This document shows, in pieces, positions 56,180-64,000 of a DNA stretch of 64,000 nucleotides. The stretch comes from Pseudomonas sp. MYb185. GTDB lineage: Bacteria; Pseudomonadota; Gammaproteobacteria; Pseudomonadales; Pseudomonadaceae. Numbering within the stretch: the first letter of the stretch is position 1; every line of letters starts with the position of its first letter. The notes under the pieces are model-generated. The model made no database searches. It was not told the DNA's origin and saw only the letters and a program-made list of their open reading frames with translations. The DNA lies in contig NZ_PCQD01000002.1 in NCBI RefSeq assembly GCF_002979975.1, forward strand, positions 372,001 through 436,000, written 5' to 3'. Both the position numbers and the translations under genes were made by a program.

Positions 56180-57752
56180 TACAGTTGACTCCCAACGCCC
56201 GAAAATATTGCGTATCTACAATATCTATCGGGTGGTGCTCGGCCTTTTCCTGACCCTGCTGACCAGCTCCGCCCTGCGCGACGGGCTGATCGACCTGCAG
56301 AATCCGGACCTGTATGAAAGCGCCAGCTGGATCTATCTGATCGTCAATGTGCTGATCGCCCTGCTGTTGCATCAGGGCAAGCGCGACCTGCACCTGTTCG
56401 TGCTGGCGGTGCTGGATATCTTCCTCCTGGCGATCCTGTTCTATGCTGCCGGGGGCGCCAGCAGCGGCCTGGGCAACCTGCTGATCATCCCGGTGGCGAC
56501 CGGCAATATCCTGTTGCATGGGCGCATCGGCCAGTTGCTGGCGGCGCTGGCCAGTCTGGCGCTGATCTACCTGACCTTCTTTCTCAGCCTGTCCCACCCG
56601 GCCATCAGCCAGAGCTATCTGCAGGTGGGCGTGCTGGGCTGCATCTATTTCGCCGTGGCGCTGTTCGTGCAACGGCTCAGCCGCCGTCTGCGCCAGTCGG
56701 AGAACCTCGCCCAGCAACATGCGGCCAGCCTGGCCAGCATGGAGAAACTCAACCAGTTGATCATCCAGCGCATGCGTACCGGCATCATGGTGGTCGACGA
56801 GGCACATGAAGTCCTGCTGGCCAACGAAGCGGCGGCGCAGATGCTCGGCAAGCCGATCATCCGCGGCATGGAGCTCGACCGCCTGTCCCCGGAACTGGGA
56901 CAACGCCAGCGCCAGTGGCAGGTCAACCCGTCGATCCGCGCCCTGCCCTTTCGCAACCATATCGGCGGGGCGGAGCTGATGGCCAGTTTCAAGCGTCTGC
57001 CGGCCGATGAGCGCGAGTCCATCCTGGTGTTCCTGGATGACAACGCGGTAGTGGCGCAACAGGTGCAGCAACTGAAACTGGCCTCCCTCGGCCGACTCAC
57101 TGCCAGTATCGCCCACGAGATCCGCAACCCGCTGGGCGCACTCAGCCATGCTGCGCAACTGCTGATCGAGTCCGAGCACATTCACCAGCAGGACCGCCGC
57201 CTGACCGAAATCATCCAGCAACACTCCAAACGCATGAACCGGGTCATCGAAACCGTGCTGGAACTGTCCCGGCGGCGCCAGAGCGAACCGCAGCTGGTGG
57301 ACCTGACCCTGTGGCTGGCGCAGTTCATCCGCGACCACCGGCAGTCCAGCCCGGCCACCGATATCATCGAGTGCGAGTTCGAGAAGGAAGGCATCCTCAC
57401 CCGCATGGACCCGAACCAGTTGAGCCAGGTGCTCGGCAACCTGTGCCAGAACGCCTTCCGCTACAGCGGCGAGGCGGGCAGCCCGCGAACCATCTGGCTG
57501 AAGCTGTATGAAGACGCCGATACCGGGCTGCCGACCCTGGAGGTCATCGACCATGGACCGGGCATCGACGATCGGCACCTGGCCCAGGTCTTCGAGCCCT
57601 TCTATACCACCGACTCGTCCGGCACCGGCCTGGGCCTGTACATTTCCCGGGAACTCTGCGAAAGCAATCAGGCCAGGCTGGAGTACGAACGCCTGGAGCC
57701 GCGCGGCAGTTGCATGCGTATAGTCTTCGCTCACCCGAAACGGCTGGTATGA
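56160..57752 (+). CDS. pilS: Type IV pilus two-component sensor histidine kinase PilS
   Basis: PilS senses pilin in the membrane and phosphorylates PilR to control pilA. From the ATG at 56160 it is 530 aa, the length I recall for P. aeruginosa PilS. It has six N-terminal membrane helices (to about residue 180), a PAS-like segment (LNQLIIQRMRTGIMVVDEAHEVLLANEAAAQMLG) and the H-box SIAHEIRNPLGALSHAAQLL. The ATPase boxes are GNLCQNAFRYSG, DHGPGIDD and GTGLGLYISRELC. The ATG lies within the end of the zinc-ribbon gene and has only a weak ribosome site. Confidence 0.9.
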   Translation: MWISRTDTVDSQRPKILRIYNIYRVVLGLFLTLLTSSALRDGLIDLQNPDLYESASWIYLIVNVLIALLLHQGKRDLHLFVLAVLDIFLLAILFYAAGGASSGLGNLLIIPVATGNILLHGRIGQLLAALASLALIYLTFFLSLSHPAISQSYLQVGVLGCIYFAVALFVQRLSRRLRQSENLAQQHAASLASMEKLNQLIIQRMRTGIMVVDEAHEVLLANEAAAQMLGKPIIRGMELDRLSPELGQRQRQWQVNPSIRALPFRNHIGGAELMASFKRLPADERESILVFLDDNAVVAQQVQQLKLASLGRLTASIAHEIRNPLGALSHAAQLLIESEHIHQQDRRLTEIIQQHSKRMNRVIETVLELSRRRQSEPQLVDLTLWLAQFIRDHRQSSPATDIIECEFEKEGILTRMDPNQLSQVLGNLCQNAFRYSGEAGSPRTIWLKLYEDADTGLPTLEVIDHGPGIDDRHLAQVFEPFYTTDSSGTGLGLYISRELCESNQARLEYERLEPRGSCMRIVFAHPKRLV

Positions 57753-57788
57753 TGAGGGTCTGAGCCCCTACCTGAATAGCATTACCGC

Positions 57789-59141
57789 ATGGAGCACCCG
57801 GTGAACAACCCACTGGCACTGATCATTGACGATGAGCCCGATATCCTCGAATTGCTGGATATGACCCTGGGCCGGATGAACATCAAGACCCGTAGCGCCA
57901 CCAGCCTGGCCCAGGCCCTGGCGCTGCTGGACCAGCAGCAATTCGATCTGTGCCTGACCGACATGCGCCTGCCTGATGGCGATGGCCTGAGTGTAGTGCG
58001 TCATATCCAGCAGCACTGCCCCAATACCCCGGTCGCGATGATCACCGCCTATGGCAGCCTGGATACTGCCATCAGCGCGCTCAAGTCCGGCGCCTTCGAT
58101 TTCGTCACCAAACCGGTGGACCTGCAGCGTCTGCGCGAGCTGGTCAACAGCGCCCTGCGTCTCAGCCGCCGCGCCGAACAGCCGGTGGCGCCGGAGGGCG
58201 ATGATCCCATCCTCGGTATCTCCCCACCGATCCGCCAGTTGCGCAAGCAGATCGCCAAGCTGGCACGCAGCGAAGCACCACTGTATATCAGCGGCGAATC
58301 CGGCAGCGGCAAGGAGCTGGTGGCGCGACGCCTCCATGATCTTGGGCCCCGGGCCTGCCATCCGTTCGTGCCGGTGAACTGCGGCGCGATCCCCTCGGAG
58401 CTGATGGAGAGCGAATTCTTCGGTCACCGCAAGGGCAGCTTTACCGGCGCGGTGGCCGACAAGCCCGGCCTGTTCCAGGCTGCCGGTGGCGGTACGCTGT
58501 TCCTCGACGAGGTGGCCGATCTGCCGCTGGCCATGCAGGTCAAGCTACTGCGGGCAATCCAGGAAAAGGCCGTGCGCCCGGTCGGCACCCAGCAGGAAGA
58601 ACCCGTCAACGTGCGTCTTTTATGCGCCACGCACAAGGACCTGGCGCTGGAGGTAGCCGAAGGGCGTTTCCGCCAGGACCTGTTCTACCGGCTCAACGTC
58701 ATCGAGTTGCGGGTGCCGCCACTGCGCGAGCGCCGCGAGGACATCCCGCTGATGACCCAACGCATCCTGCAACAACTGGCACAGCGCTCCGGATTGCAGG
58801 TCCCCACCGTCGAGCCCGCCTGCATGGAGCGGCTGAGCAGTTACCGCTTCCCCGGCAACGTGCGGGAACTGGAGAACATCCTGGAACGCGCCTTCACCCT
58901 GTGTGAAGGCGACACCATCATGGCTGACGATATCCAGCTCAACAGCAACCCGCTGCCGAGTGAGGACCCCACCCTGGGCCAGATCGACTCGCTGGAGGAT
59001 TTTCTCGATGATATCGAGCGCAAGGCGCTGACCCAGGCCCTGGAAGAGACCCGCTGGAACAAGACCGCCGCCGCCCGCCGCCTGGGGCTGACCTTCCGCT
59101 CGTTACGCTACCGCCTGAAGAAGCTGGGGATGGAGGACTAG
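57789..59141 (+). CDS. pilR: Type IV pilus response regulator PilR (NtrC family)
   Basis: PilR activates sigma-54 transcription of the pilin gene. The 450-aa protein has a receiver domain with the phospho-Asp in CLTDMRLPDGDG. The AAA+ domain has Walker A GESGSGKE, the sigma-54 contact GSFTGA and GGTLFLDEVADLPL. A Fis-type helix-turn-helix lies at the end (TQALEETRWNKTAAARRLGLTFRSLRYRLKKLG). A GTG at 57801 with GGAG six bases before it may be the true start, shortening the protein by four residues. The pilA gene is not in the window. Confidence 0.95.
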   Translation: MEHPVNNPLALIIDDEPDILELLDMTLGRMNIKTRSATSLAQALALLDQQQFDLCLTDMRLPDGDGLSVVRHIQQHCPNTPVAMITAYGSLDTAISALKSGAFDFVTKPVDLQRLRELVNSALRLSRRAEQPVAPEGDDPILGISPPIRQLRKQIAKLARSEAPLYISGESGSGKELVARRLHDLGPRACHPFVPVNCGAIPSELMESEFFGHRKGSFTGAVADKPGLFQAAGGGTLFLDEVADLPLAMQVKLLRAIQEKAVRPVGTQQEEPVNVRLLCATHKDLALEVAEGRFRQDLFYRLNVIELRVPPLRERREDIPLMTQRILQQLAQRSGLQVPTVEPACMERLSSYRFPGNVRELENILERAFTLCEGDTIMADDIQLNSNPLPSEDPTLGQIDSLEDFLDDIERKALTQALEETRWNKTAAARRLGLTFRSLRYRLKKLGMED

Positions 59142-59176
59142 CTTGGCTGCGTGTCGTGGTACCGGCGCGCATCGTC

Positions 59177-59231
59177 GTCGAGCAGGCGCTCGACAACCCG
59201 AGTACCACGGGGTGTAGCGCACCTGCGCTAC
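59177..59231. repeat. Paired-hairpin intergenic repeat, locus 6 of 6
   Basis: GTCGAGC/GCTCGAC at 59177-59194 (loop AGGC) and GTAGCGC/GCGCTAC at 59214-59231 (loop ACCT) lie between the convergent pilR and thiO. The order of the two hairpins is opposite to that of loci 1 and 2. Confidence 0.75.
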
Positions 59232-59259
59232 GCCGGAATACTGTACTCGGTTGGTGGTC

Positions 59260-60372
59260 CTATTGCGACTCCGCCAGCCGCTGCACCCTGCCCTCGACCT
59301 GGTAAGGCGTCGGATCAACCACTGGCGGGCGGCGCAGCATCAGGTCCGCCAGCAGCCGACAGGAGGCAGGGGCCAGCACCAGGCCATTGCGAAAGTGCCC
59401 GGTATTCAGCCACAGCCCCGGATAGTCCGGTACCTCGCCGATATAAGGCACGCCATCCGGCGAGCCCGGGCGCAAGCCGGCCCACTGCCTGACCGGTTGC
59501 TGCTGCGCCAGGGCTGGCAGCAACTGGGCTGCCGAGGCGCGCAGCGATTCCAGCGCCTGCTCTGTGGTGCTCTTGTCGAAACCGGCATGTTCCAATGTAC
59601 TGCCCAGCAGGATGTGACCATCCCGCCGGGGAATCGCATAGCGGCCGTCGGACAGCACCATGCTGCGCAGCCAGCCCGGCTCGCCCCGATACAGCAGCAT
59701 CTGCCCCTTGACCGGCTGCACCGGCAAGGCCAACCCGAGGCCGGCCAGCAGATCACCACTCCAAGCCCCTGCCGCCAGCACCACGGCGTCCGCCGACAGG
59801 TTCTGGCCATTGCAATGCACGCCGCGCACCTGCCCCTGGTCCAGCAACAGACGCGTGTCGGCGGTATTTTCCAGCAGCCGGCAAGCCGGCATCTGCGCCA
59901 ATCGCGCACGGAGCGCTGCCATCAGCCGTGGATTGCGCACATTGGCCAGATCCGCCTGCCACAGGGCGCTCCGGTACCCCTCGGCCAGCACCGGTACCTG
60001 GCGGTAGATGAATTCGGCGTCTACCCGATGCAGCGGCTTGCCTTGTCGGGTCGCCCAATCCAGCGCCTCGTCCTGTTCGGCATGGTCGAGCCACAACAGG
60101 CCACAGGCTGTGACTTCGGGATCGATACTGGTGAATTGCGCCAAGCGCTCAGCCAGGCTCGGATAGTAACCCTGTGACCAGTCGGACAGCACGCTGATTG
60201 CCGGTGGATAGCGCCACGGATACAGCGGTGAAACGATTCCTCCGCCAGCCCAGGATGCTTCACGACCCACCTGCTGACGCTCGATGAGCGTCACCCGCGC
60301 ACCGGCATCCAGCAGATTGAGTGCGGATAGACAGCCGATCACACCCCCGCCGACAATCACGATATCCTGCAT
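59260..60372 (-). CDS. thiO: Glycine oxidase ThiO
   Basis: ThiO oxidises glycine to the imine used for the thiazole of thiamine. The 370-aa flavoprotein has the FAD motif DIVIVGGGVIGCLSALNLLDAGARVTLIER, EASWAGGGIVSPLYPWRYP, AVVLAAGAWSGDLL, and a substrate part (GLWLNTGHFRNGLVLAPASCRLLADLM) with the conserved GH-RNG segment. The ATG at 60372 was chosen because the FAD fold starts there. It links to thiC at the other end of the window by pathway, not by operon. In P. aeruginosa a similar oxidase follows pilR. Confidence 0.87.
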   Translation of the reverse strand: MQDIVIVGGGVIGCLSALNLLDAGARVTLIERQQVGREASWAGGGIVSPLYPWRYPPAISVLSDWSQGYYPSLAERLAQFTSIDPEVTACGLLWLDHAEQDEALDWATRQGKPLHRVDAEFIYRQVPVLAEGYRSALWQADLANVRNPRLMAALRARLAQMPACRLLENTADTRLLLDQGQVRGVHCNGQNLSADAVVLAAGAWSGDLLAGLGLALPVQPVKGQMLLYRGEPGWLRSMVLSDGRYAIPRRDGHILLGSTLEHAGFDKSTTEQALESLRASAAQLLPALAQQQPVRQWAGLRPGSPDGVPYIGEVPDYPGLWLNTGHFRNGLVLAPASCRLLADLMLRRPPVVDPTPYQVEGRVQRLAESQ

Positions 60373-60531
60373 AACCACCCTTCCCCCAACGCATCGCCAG
60401 CCCGCGACAACCCCTGTGTGCACGGCAATTGCCGCTGTTCATGACCTGTCCCCAGCCATGCAAAGGTTATGACACGCAACCAGATAAAACAGGTATGATA
60501 CGCGCAGTTTTTTGTGAGAGGCGACATGTAA

Positions 60532-62019
60532 ATGACAGCAAAAGATGTAGACGTATTGCTGGTCGGTGGTGGCGTCATGAGCGCTACACTCGGAATGTTG
60601 CTCAAACAGCTAGATCCCAATATGACCATTACCCTGGTCGAACGTCTGGATCACGTTGCTCATGAGAGCACGGATGGCTGGAACAATGCCGGCACGGGGC
60701 ACGCCGGTTACTGTGAGCTGAACTACACTCCCGAATCCGATGATGGCAACATCACGATCAACCGCGCACTATCGATCAATGCGAACTTCGAGGTGACCCT
60801 GCAGTTCTGGTCCTACCTCGTCGAGCAGAAGATCCTCCCGGCGCCCAGTAAGTTCATCAACCCCACCGCACACCAGAGCTTCGTCTGGGGCGAGAAGGAC
60901 GTTGCCTTCCTGCGCAAACGTCATGAACTTCTCAGTGCCCATCATCTGTTTTCAGACATGCAGTACAGCGAATCGGCAGAGCAACTCGCCGAGTGGATGC
61001 CGCTGGTCATGCAGCAGCGCCAGAGCGGCCAGCCGGTTGCCGCCACCCGTGTCGAATACGGTTCGGATGTCGATTTTGGCTCCCTGACCCGCAACATGGT
61101 CAGTCACCTGACCACCCTGGACAACTTCGACCTGCATCTCAGCCATGCGGTCAAGAGTCTGCGCAAGAGCAGCCGTGGCCACTGGCGCGTTACCGTCAAG
61201 GACGAGCAGAGCGGCGAAGAAAAGAAGATCAACGCCAATTTCGTGTTCCTCGGCGCTGGCGGCGGCTCCCTGCCGTTGCTGCAGAAGTCCCATATCGAGG
61301 AAAGCCAGGGCTATGGCGGCTTTCCCGTCAGCGGCCAATGGCTGGTGTGCAAGAAGCCGGAGATCGTCCAGCAGCACCACTCCAAGGTCTATGGCAAGGC
61401 GCCGGTTGGCGCACCACCGATGTCGGTCCCGCACCTGGACACCCGCATCATCAACGGCCAGCCCGCGCTGCTGTTCGGCCCGTTCGCCGGTTTCACCACC
61501 AAGTTCCTGAAGAAAGGTTCGGTGCTCGACCTGTTCTCTTCGGTCAAGCCGTACAACGTGGCGCCGATGATGGCGGTCGGTCGGGACAACATGGATCTGA
61601 CCCGCTATCTGATCAGCGAGTCCTTCCAGTCCCACAAGAACCGGGTCGACTCGCTGCGCAACTTCTTCCCCGATGCACAGGAAGAGGATTGGACGCTGCA
61701 GAATGCCGGCATGCGCGTGCAGATCATCAAGAAGGATGCCAAGGGTCACGGCAAGCTGGAATTCGGCACCGAGATCGTTGCTGCCAAAGATGGCACCCTG
61801 GCTGCGCTGCTGGGCGCATCCCCCGGCGCCTCCACCGCCGTGCAGGCGATGATCGACGTGCTCGAACGCTGCTTTGGCGAGCGCATGGCCACGCCGCAAT
61901 GGCAGTCCCGCATGAAGGACCTGGTGCCGTCCTACGGCCAGTCCCTGGTTGATGACGCCGAACTGCTCAGGACCGTTCGTGAACGGACCCTGACCACGCT
62001 CGATCTGCGTCGCCACTGA
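60532..62019 (+). CDS. mqo: Malate:quinone oxidoreductase Mqo
   Basis: Mqo is a membrane-associated FAD enzyme that oxidises malate to oxaloacetate and reduces quinone in the citric acid cycle. The 495-aa protein has DVLLVGGGVMSATLGMLLKQLDP, RLDHVAHESTDGWNNAGTGHAGYCELNYTPE and the conserved late part FGTEIVAAKDGTLAALLGASPGASTAVQAMIDVLERCF. GAGAGG lies upstream of the ATG. A TATGAT box about 30 bases upstream may belong to its promoter. It ends at a hairpin terminator. Confidence 0.95.
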   Translation: MTAKDVDVLLVGGGVMSATLGMLLKQLDPNMTITLVERLDHVAHESTDGWNNAGTGHAGYCELNYTPESDDGNITINRALSINANFEVTLQFWSYLVEQKILPAPSKFINPTAHQSFVWGEKDVAFLRKRHELLSAHHLFSDMQYSESAEQLAEWMPLVMQQRQSGQPVAATRVEYGSDVDFGSLTRNMVSHLTTLDNFDLHLSHAVKSLRKSSRGHWRVTVKDEQSGEEKKINANFVFLGAGGGSLPLLQKSHIEESQGYGGFPVSGQWLVCKKPEIVQQHHSKVYGKAPVGAPPMSVPHLDTRIINGQPALLFGPFAGFTTKFLKKGSVLDLFSSVKPYNVAPMMAVGRDNMDLTRYLISESFQSHKNRVDSLRNFFPDAQEEDWTLQNAGMRVQIIKKDAKGHGKLEFGTEIVAAKDGTLAALLGASPGASTAVQAMIDVLERCFGERMATPQWQSRMKDLVPSYGQSLVDDAELLRTVRERTLTTLDLRRH

Positions 62020-62034
62020 TCAGCCTGTCGCTGG

Positions 62035-62060
62035 AACCCCGGCCATGCCGCCGGGGTTTC
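62035..62060. terminator. Bidirectional hairpin terminator between mqo and the binding-protein gene
   Basis: AACCCCGG and CCGGGGTT form an 8-bp stem that can be extended inside by GGC/GCC. It lies just after the mqo stop and before the convergent gene's end. The T-run is short (TTT), so the strength is moderate. Confidence 0.7.
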
Positions 62061-62083
62061 CCGCCAAGCCGGCAAGCCTCCCG

Positions 62084-62821
62084 CTACTGCCGCGTCACAT
62101 CCAGTTCGACACCCTGCGCCTGCAGCCGATCGAAGGCCGCATCCAGATCCGTCTTCAATCGCTCGGCAAATCCCGACTGGCGTGACAGCACGAAGCGCAT
62201 GGGCAATTCAGCCACCCCGACCGAAGGCAGGGCCTGCATGCCCAATGTCTCCAGTGCCGAGCTCACCTGGGTCCGATAATCCAGCAGATAGTCGCCCCGT
62301 CCACGCAACAGCATCTGTACCGCGCCGACATGCGAGTTGCTTTTATGCACGGTGAGATCCCGGGCAGGATCACTGAGAATCTGCCGCAGGGCAGTAGTGT
62401 AGGTGAAGTTGGTAATCATGATCAGGCTCTTGCCCTGGATATCCTCCGGCCAGCGGGGCGGCGGAGTGCCGGGCAGGTGGTACAGATTGATGCCCACCCG
62501 CCCCAGGTCACGCTCGGTCTGCAGCGTATGCTCAGCCAGCCCCGGCTTATTCAGCATGCCCGGCCACACGTGGACCTCACCGCTTTCCAGCCCCAGCCAG
62601 ATGCGAGCCGCCGGCAGGATGCGCAACTCGGCCCGGTAACCGGCCTCGTGCAACAACCTGGTGGTCAAGTCGACCCCCTTACCGACCACCCTGCCGGATT
62701 CATCCCGTTCCGCATATCCCGAGAAATTGAGAAACGCCACCTGCACCACGGGCTGCTGCGCAGCGGTGCAAACACCAGAACATAGAAGAAACAAGGCCAG
62801 CCATACCGCTGCTTTCTTCAT
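62084..62821 (-). CDS. Periplasmic substrate-binding protein, family 3 type
   Basis: This 245-aa protein has a signal peptide (KKAAVWLALFLLCSGVCTA). A bilobed solute-binding domain follows, recognisable by VVQVAFLNFSGYAERDESGRVVGKGVDLTTRLLHEAGYRAELRILPAARIWLGLESGEV. Such proteins bind amino acids or small molecules, or act as sensor inputs. No permease or ATPase genes lie beside it, so it may be an orphan binding protein; the ligand is unknown. The start MKKAAVW follows GGGAGG. It lies between mqo and glyA. Confidence 0.8.
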   Translation of the reverse strand: MKKAAVWLALFLLCSGVCTAAQQPVVQVAFLNFSGYAERDESGRVVGKGVDLTTRLLHEAGYRAELRILPAARIWLGLESGEVHVWPGMLNKPGLAEHTLQTERDLGRVGINLYHLPGTPPPRWPEDIQGKSLIMITNFTYTTALRQILSDPARDLTVHKSNSHVGAVQMLLRGRGDYLLDYRTQVSSALETLGMQALPSVGVAELPMRFVLSRQSGFAERLKTDLDAAFDRLQAQGVELDVTRQ

Positions 62822-62880
62822 AGGACCTCCCATTCCTTGCCGAGTGTGTCCCAGCCTAGCCGGCTGGCCCGGTATTGCAA

Positions 62881-62915
62881 TAAAAAACCCCTTGCCGGCA
62901 ATCCGGCAAGGGGTT
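62881..62915 (-). terminator. Intrinsic terminator of glyA
   Basis: On the reverse strand AACCCCTTGCCGG pairs with CCGGCAAGGGGTT (13 bp, loop of four) and is followed by a run of Ts. It starts about 20 bases after the glyA stop. This is the clearest factor-independent terminator in the window. Confidence 0.93.
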
Positions 62916-62934
62916 CGTTCAGCAAAGCACGCGT

Positions 62935-64000
62935 TTAGTCGCGGTATACCGGCAGACGAGCGCAGATAGCCTTGACCTGATCACGCACGCGGTCGATCAC
63001 CGACTCGTCACCCATGTTGTCGAGAATGTCGCAGATCCAGCCGGCCAGCTCGCGACACTCGGCTTCCTTGAAGCCGCGGGTGGTCACCGCCGGCGTACCG
63101 ATGCGCAGACCGGAGGTCACGAACGGCGAGCGCGGATCGTTCGGCACCGCGTTCTTGTTGACGGTGATATAGGCGCGACCCAGGGCCGCGTCCGCGTCCT
63201 TGCCGGTAATGTCCTGCTTGATCAGCGACAGCAGGAACAGGTGGTTCTTGGTACCACCGGAAACCACGTCGAAACCGCGCTCGATGAATACCTCGGCCAT
63301 GGCCTGGGCATTCTTCACCACCTGCTGCTGGTAGGCCTTGAACTCGTCGCTCATGGCTTCCTTGAAGCAGATCGCCTTGGCCGCGATCACGTGCATCAGC
63401 GGGCCACCCTGGCCACCGGGGAATACCGCCGAGTTCAGCTTCTTCTCCAGCGCCTCGTTGGCACGGGCCAGGATCAGGCCACCACGCGGGCCGCGCAGGG
63501 TCTTGTGGGTAGTGGTAGTGACCACGTCAGCGTAGGGTACCGGGTTCGGATATACACCAGCGGCAACCAGGCCGGCCACGTGGGCCATGTCGACGAACAG
63601 GTAGGCACCCACCTTGTCGGCGATCTCGCGGAAACGCGGGAAGTCGAGGATCTGCGAATAGGCGGAGAAGCCGGCGATGATCATCTTCGGCTTGTGCTCG
63701 AGCGCCAGCGCTTCGACTTCGTCATAGTTGATCAGGCCGGTATCGGTATTGATCCCGTACTGAACGGCGTTGTACATCTTGCCGGAGAAGTTTACCGAAG
63801 CACCGTGGGTCAGGTGACCACCATGGGCCAGGCTCATGCCCAGCACGGTGTCGCCAGGCTGCAGCAGCGCCTGGAATACCGCGCTGTTGGCCTGGGAACC
63901 GGCATGCGGCTGGACGTTGGCGTAGTCGGCACCGAACAGTTCCTTGGCGCGGTCGATGGCCAGTTGCTCGGCCACGTCCACGAACTCACAGCCGCCGTAG
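62935..64000 (-). CDS. glyA: Serine hydroxymethyltransferase GlyA, N-terminus beyond window edge
   Basis: GlyA converts serine to glycine with transfer of one carbon to tetrahydrofolate. The visible part runs from [42 protein letters not shown] to the C-terminus. It includes the PLP-lysine segment [18 protein letters not shown] and the substrate region [10 protein letters not shown]. Its true start lies to the right of base 64000, so about 60 residues are missing. The glycine made could feed ThiO. Confidence 0.96.
   Translation of the reverse strand, partial: YGGCEFVDVAEQLAIDRAKELFGADYANVQPHAGSQANSAVFQALLQPGDTVLGMSLAHGGHLTHGASVNFSGKMYNAVQYGINTDTGLINYDEVEALALEHKPKMIIAGFSAYSQILDFPRFREIADKVGAYLFVDMAHVAGLVAAGVYPNPVPYADVVTTTTHKTLRGPRGGLILARANEALEKKLNSAVFPGGQGGPLMHVIAAKAICFKEAMSDEFKAYQQQVVKNAQAMAEVFIERGFDVVSGGTKNHLFLLSLIKQDITGKDADAALGRAYITVNKNAVPNDPRSPFVTSGLRIGTPAVTTRGFKEAECRELAGWICDILDNMGDESVIDRVRDQVKAICARLPVYRD

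Noticed and set aside
55965-57734. 589-codon ORF opposite pilS
   Set aside because: Antisense shadow of pilS; no domain or start signal.

Overview
The window is a dense, GC-rich stretch of a Pseudomonadaceae chromosome. Gene content and order follow two blocks that I recall from Pseudomonas aeruginosa. One runs from aspP-thiC-tolC through waaA, hldE-msbA and the LPS inner-core genes to ilvE-glnE-aceEF. The other is clpB-pgeF-rluD-bamD ... pilS-pilR-thiO. Protein lengths, start contexts and several catalytic positions agree with that lineage. I cannot fix genus or species from the sequence alone. Both window ends cut a gene: aspP/nudF on the left and glyA on the right.

Layout. 1-10.4 kb: aspP (partial), thiC with a TPP riboswitch, tolC, waaA, an FAD oxidoreductase/aldo-keto reductase pair, a conserved hypothetical gene and an acetyl-CoA hydrolase/transferase. 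10.7-18.7 kb: a small secreted hypothetical, msbA-hldE, a kinase-like protein, then dnpA and mig-14 (envelope stress and tolerance genes) and a histidine phosphatase. 19-29.5 kb: a complete pseudaminic acid pathway (pseB, C, F, G, H, I) with a CDP-glycerol-transferase-like protein, an OafA-type acyltransferase with an SGNH domain, and the LPS-core carbamoyltransferase. 29.7-30.9 kb: an Xre-RES toxin-antitoxin pair on the opposite strand. 31-38.2 kb: a tandem-kinase protein, wapQ, wapP, waaP, waaG, waaC and waaF, mostly joined by 4-bp stop/start overlaps. 38.4-47 kb: ilvE, glnE, aceE and aceF. 47-48.4 kb: a REP-associated tyrosine transposase (RAYT) with an exact 88-bp tandem repeat array. 48.4-64 kb: clpB, pgeF, rluD, bamD, nadE, a small membrane zinc-ribbon protein, pilS-pilR, thiO, mqo, a periplasmic binding protein and glyA.

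How it works together. waaA, hldE, waaC, waaF, waaG, waaP/wapP/wapQ, the carbamoyltransferase and msbA build, phosphorylate and export lipid A-core. The outer-core transferases and the O-antigen ligase waaL that I would expect in this cluster are not here. Their place is taken by the more AT-rich Pse/acyltransferase segment, so the cell surface may carry acylated pseudaminic acid. aceEF, mqo, glyA, nadE and thiC/thiO serve central metabolism and cofactors.

The most unusual features are: (1) the RAYT module, whose 88-bp repeat holds two hairpins with 8-nt loops perfectly complementary to each other; (2) the Pse operon with a candidate Pse transferase inside the LPS-core cluster; (3) the RES-Xre module in the same cluster; (4) twin perfect 15-bp palindromes 51 bp apart upstream of aceE; (5) a second intergenic repeat family built from 18-nt hairpins at six loci.
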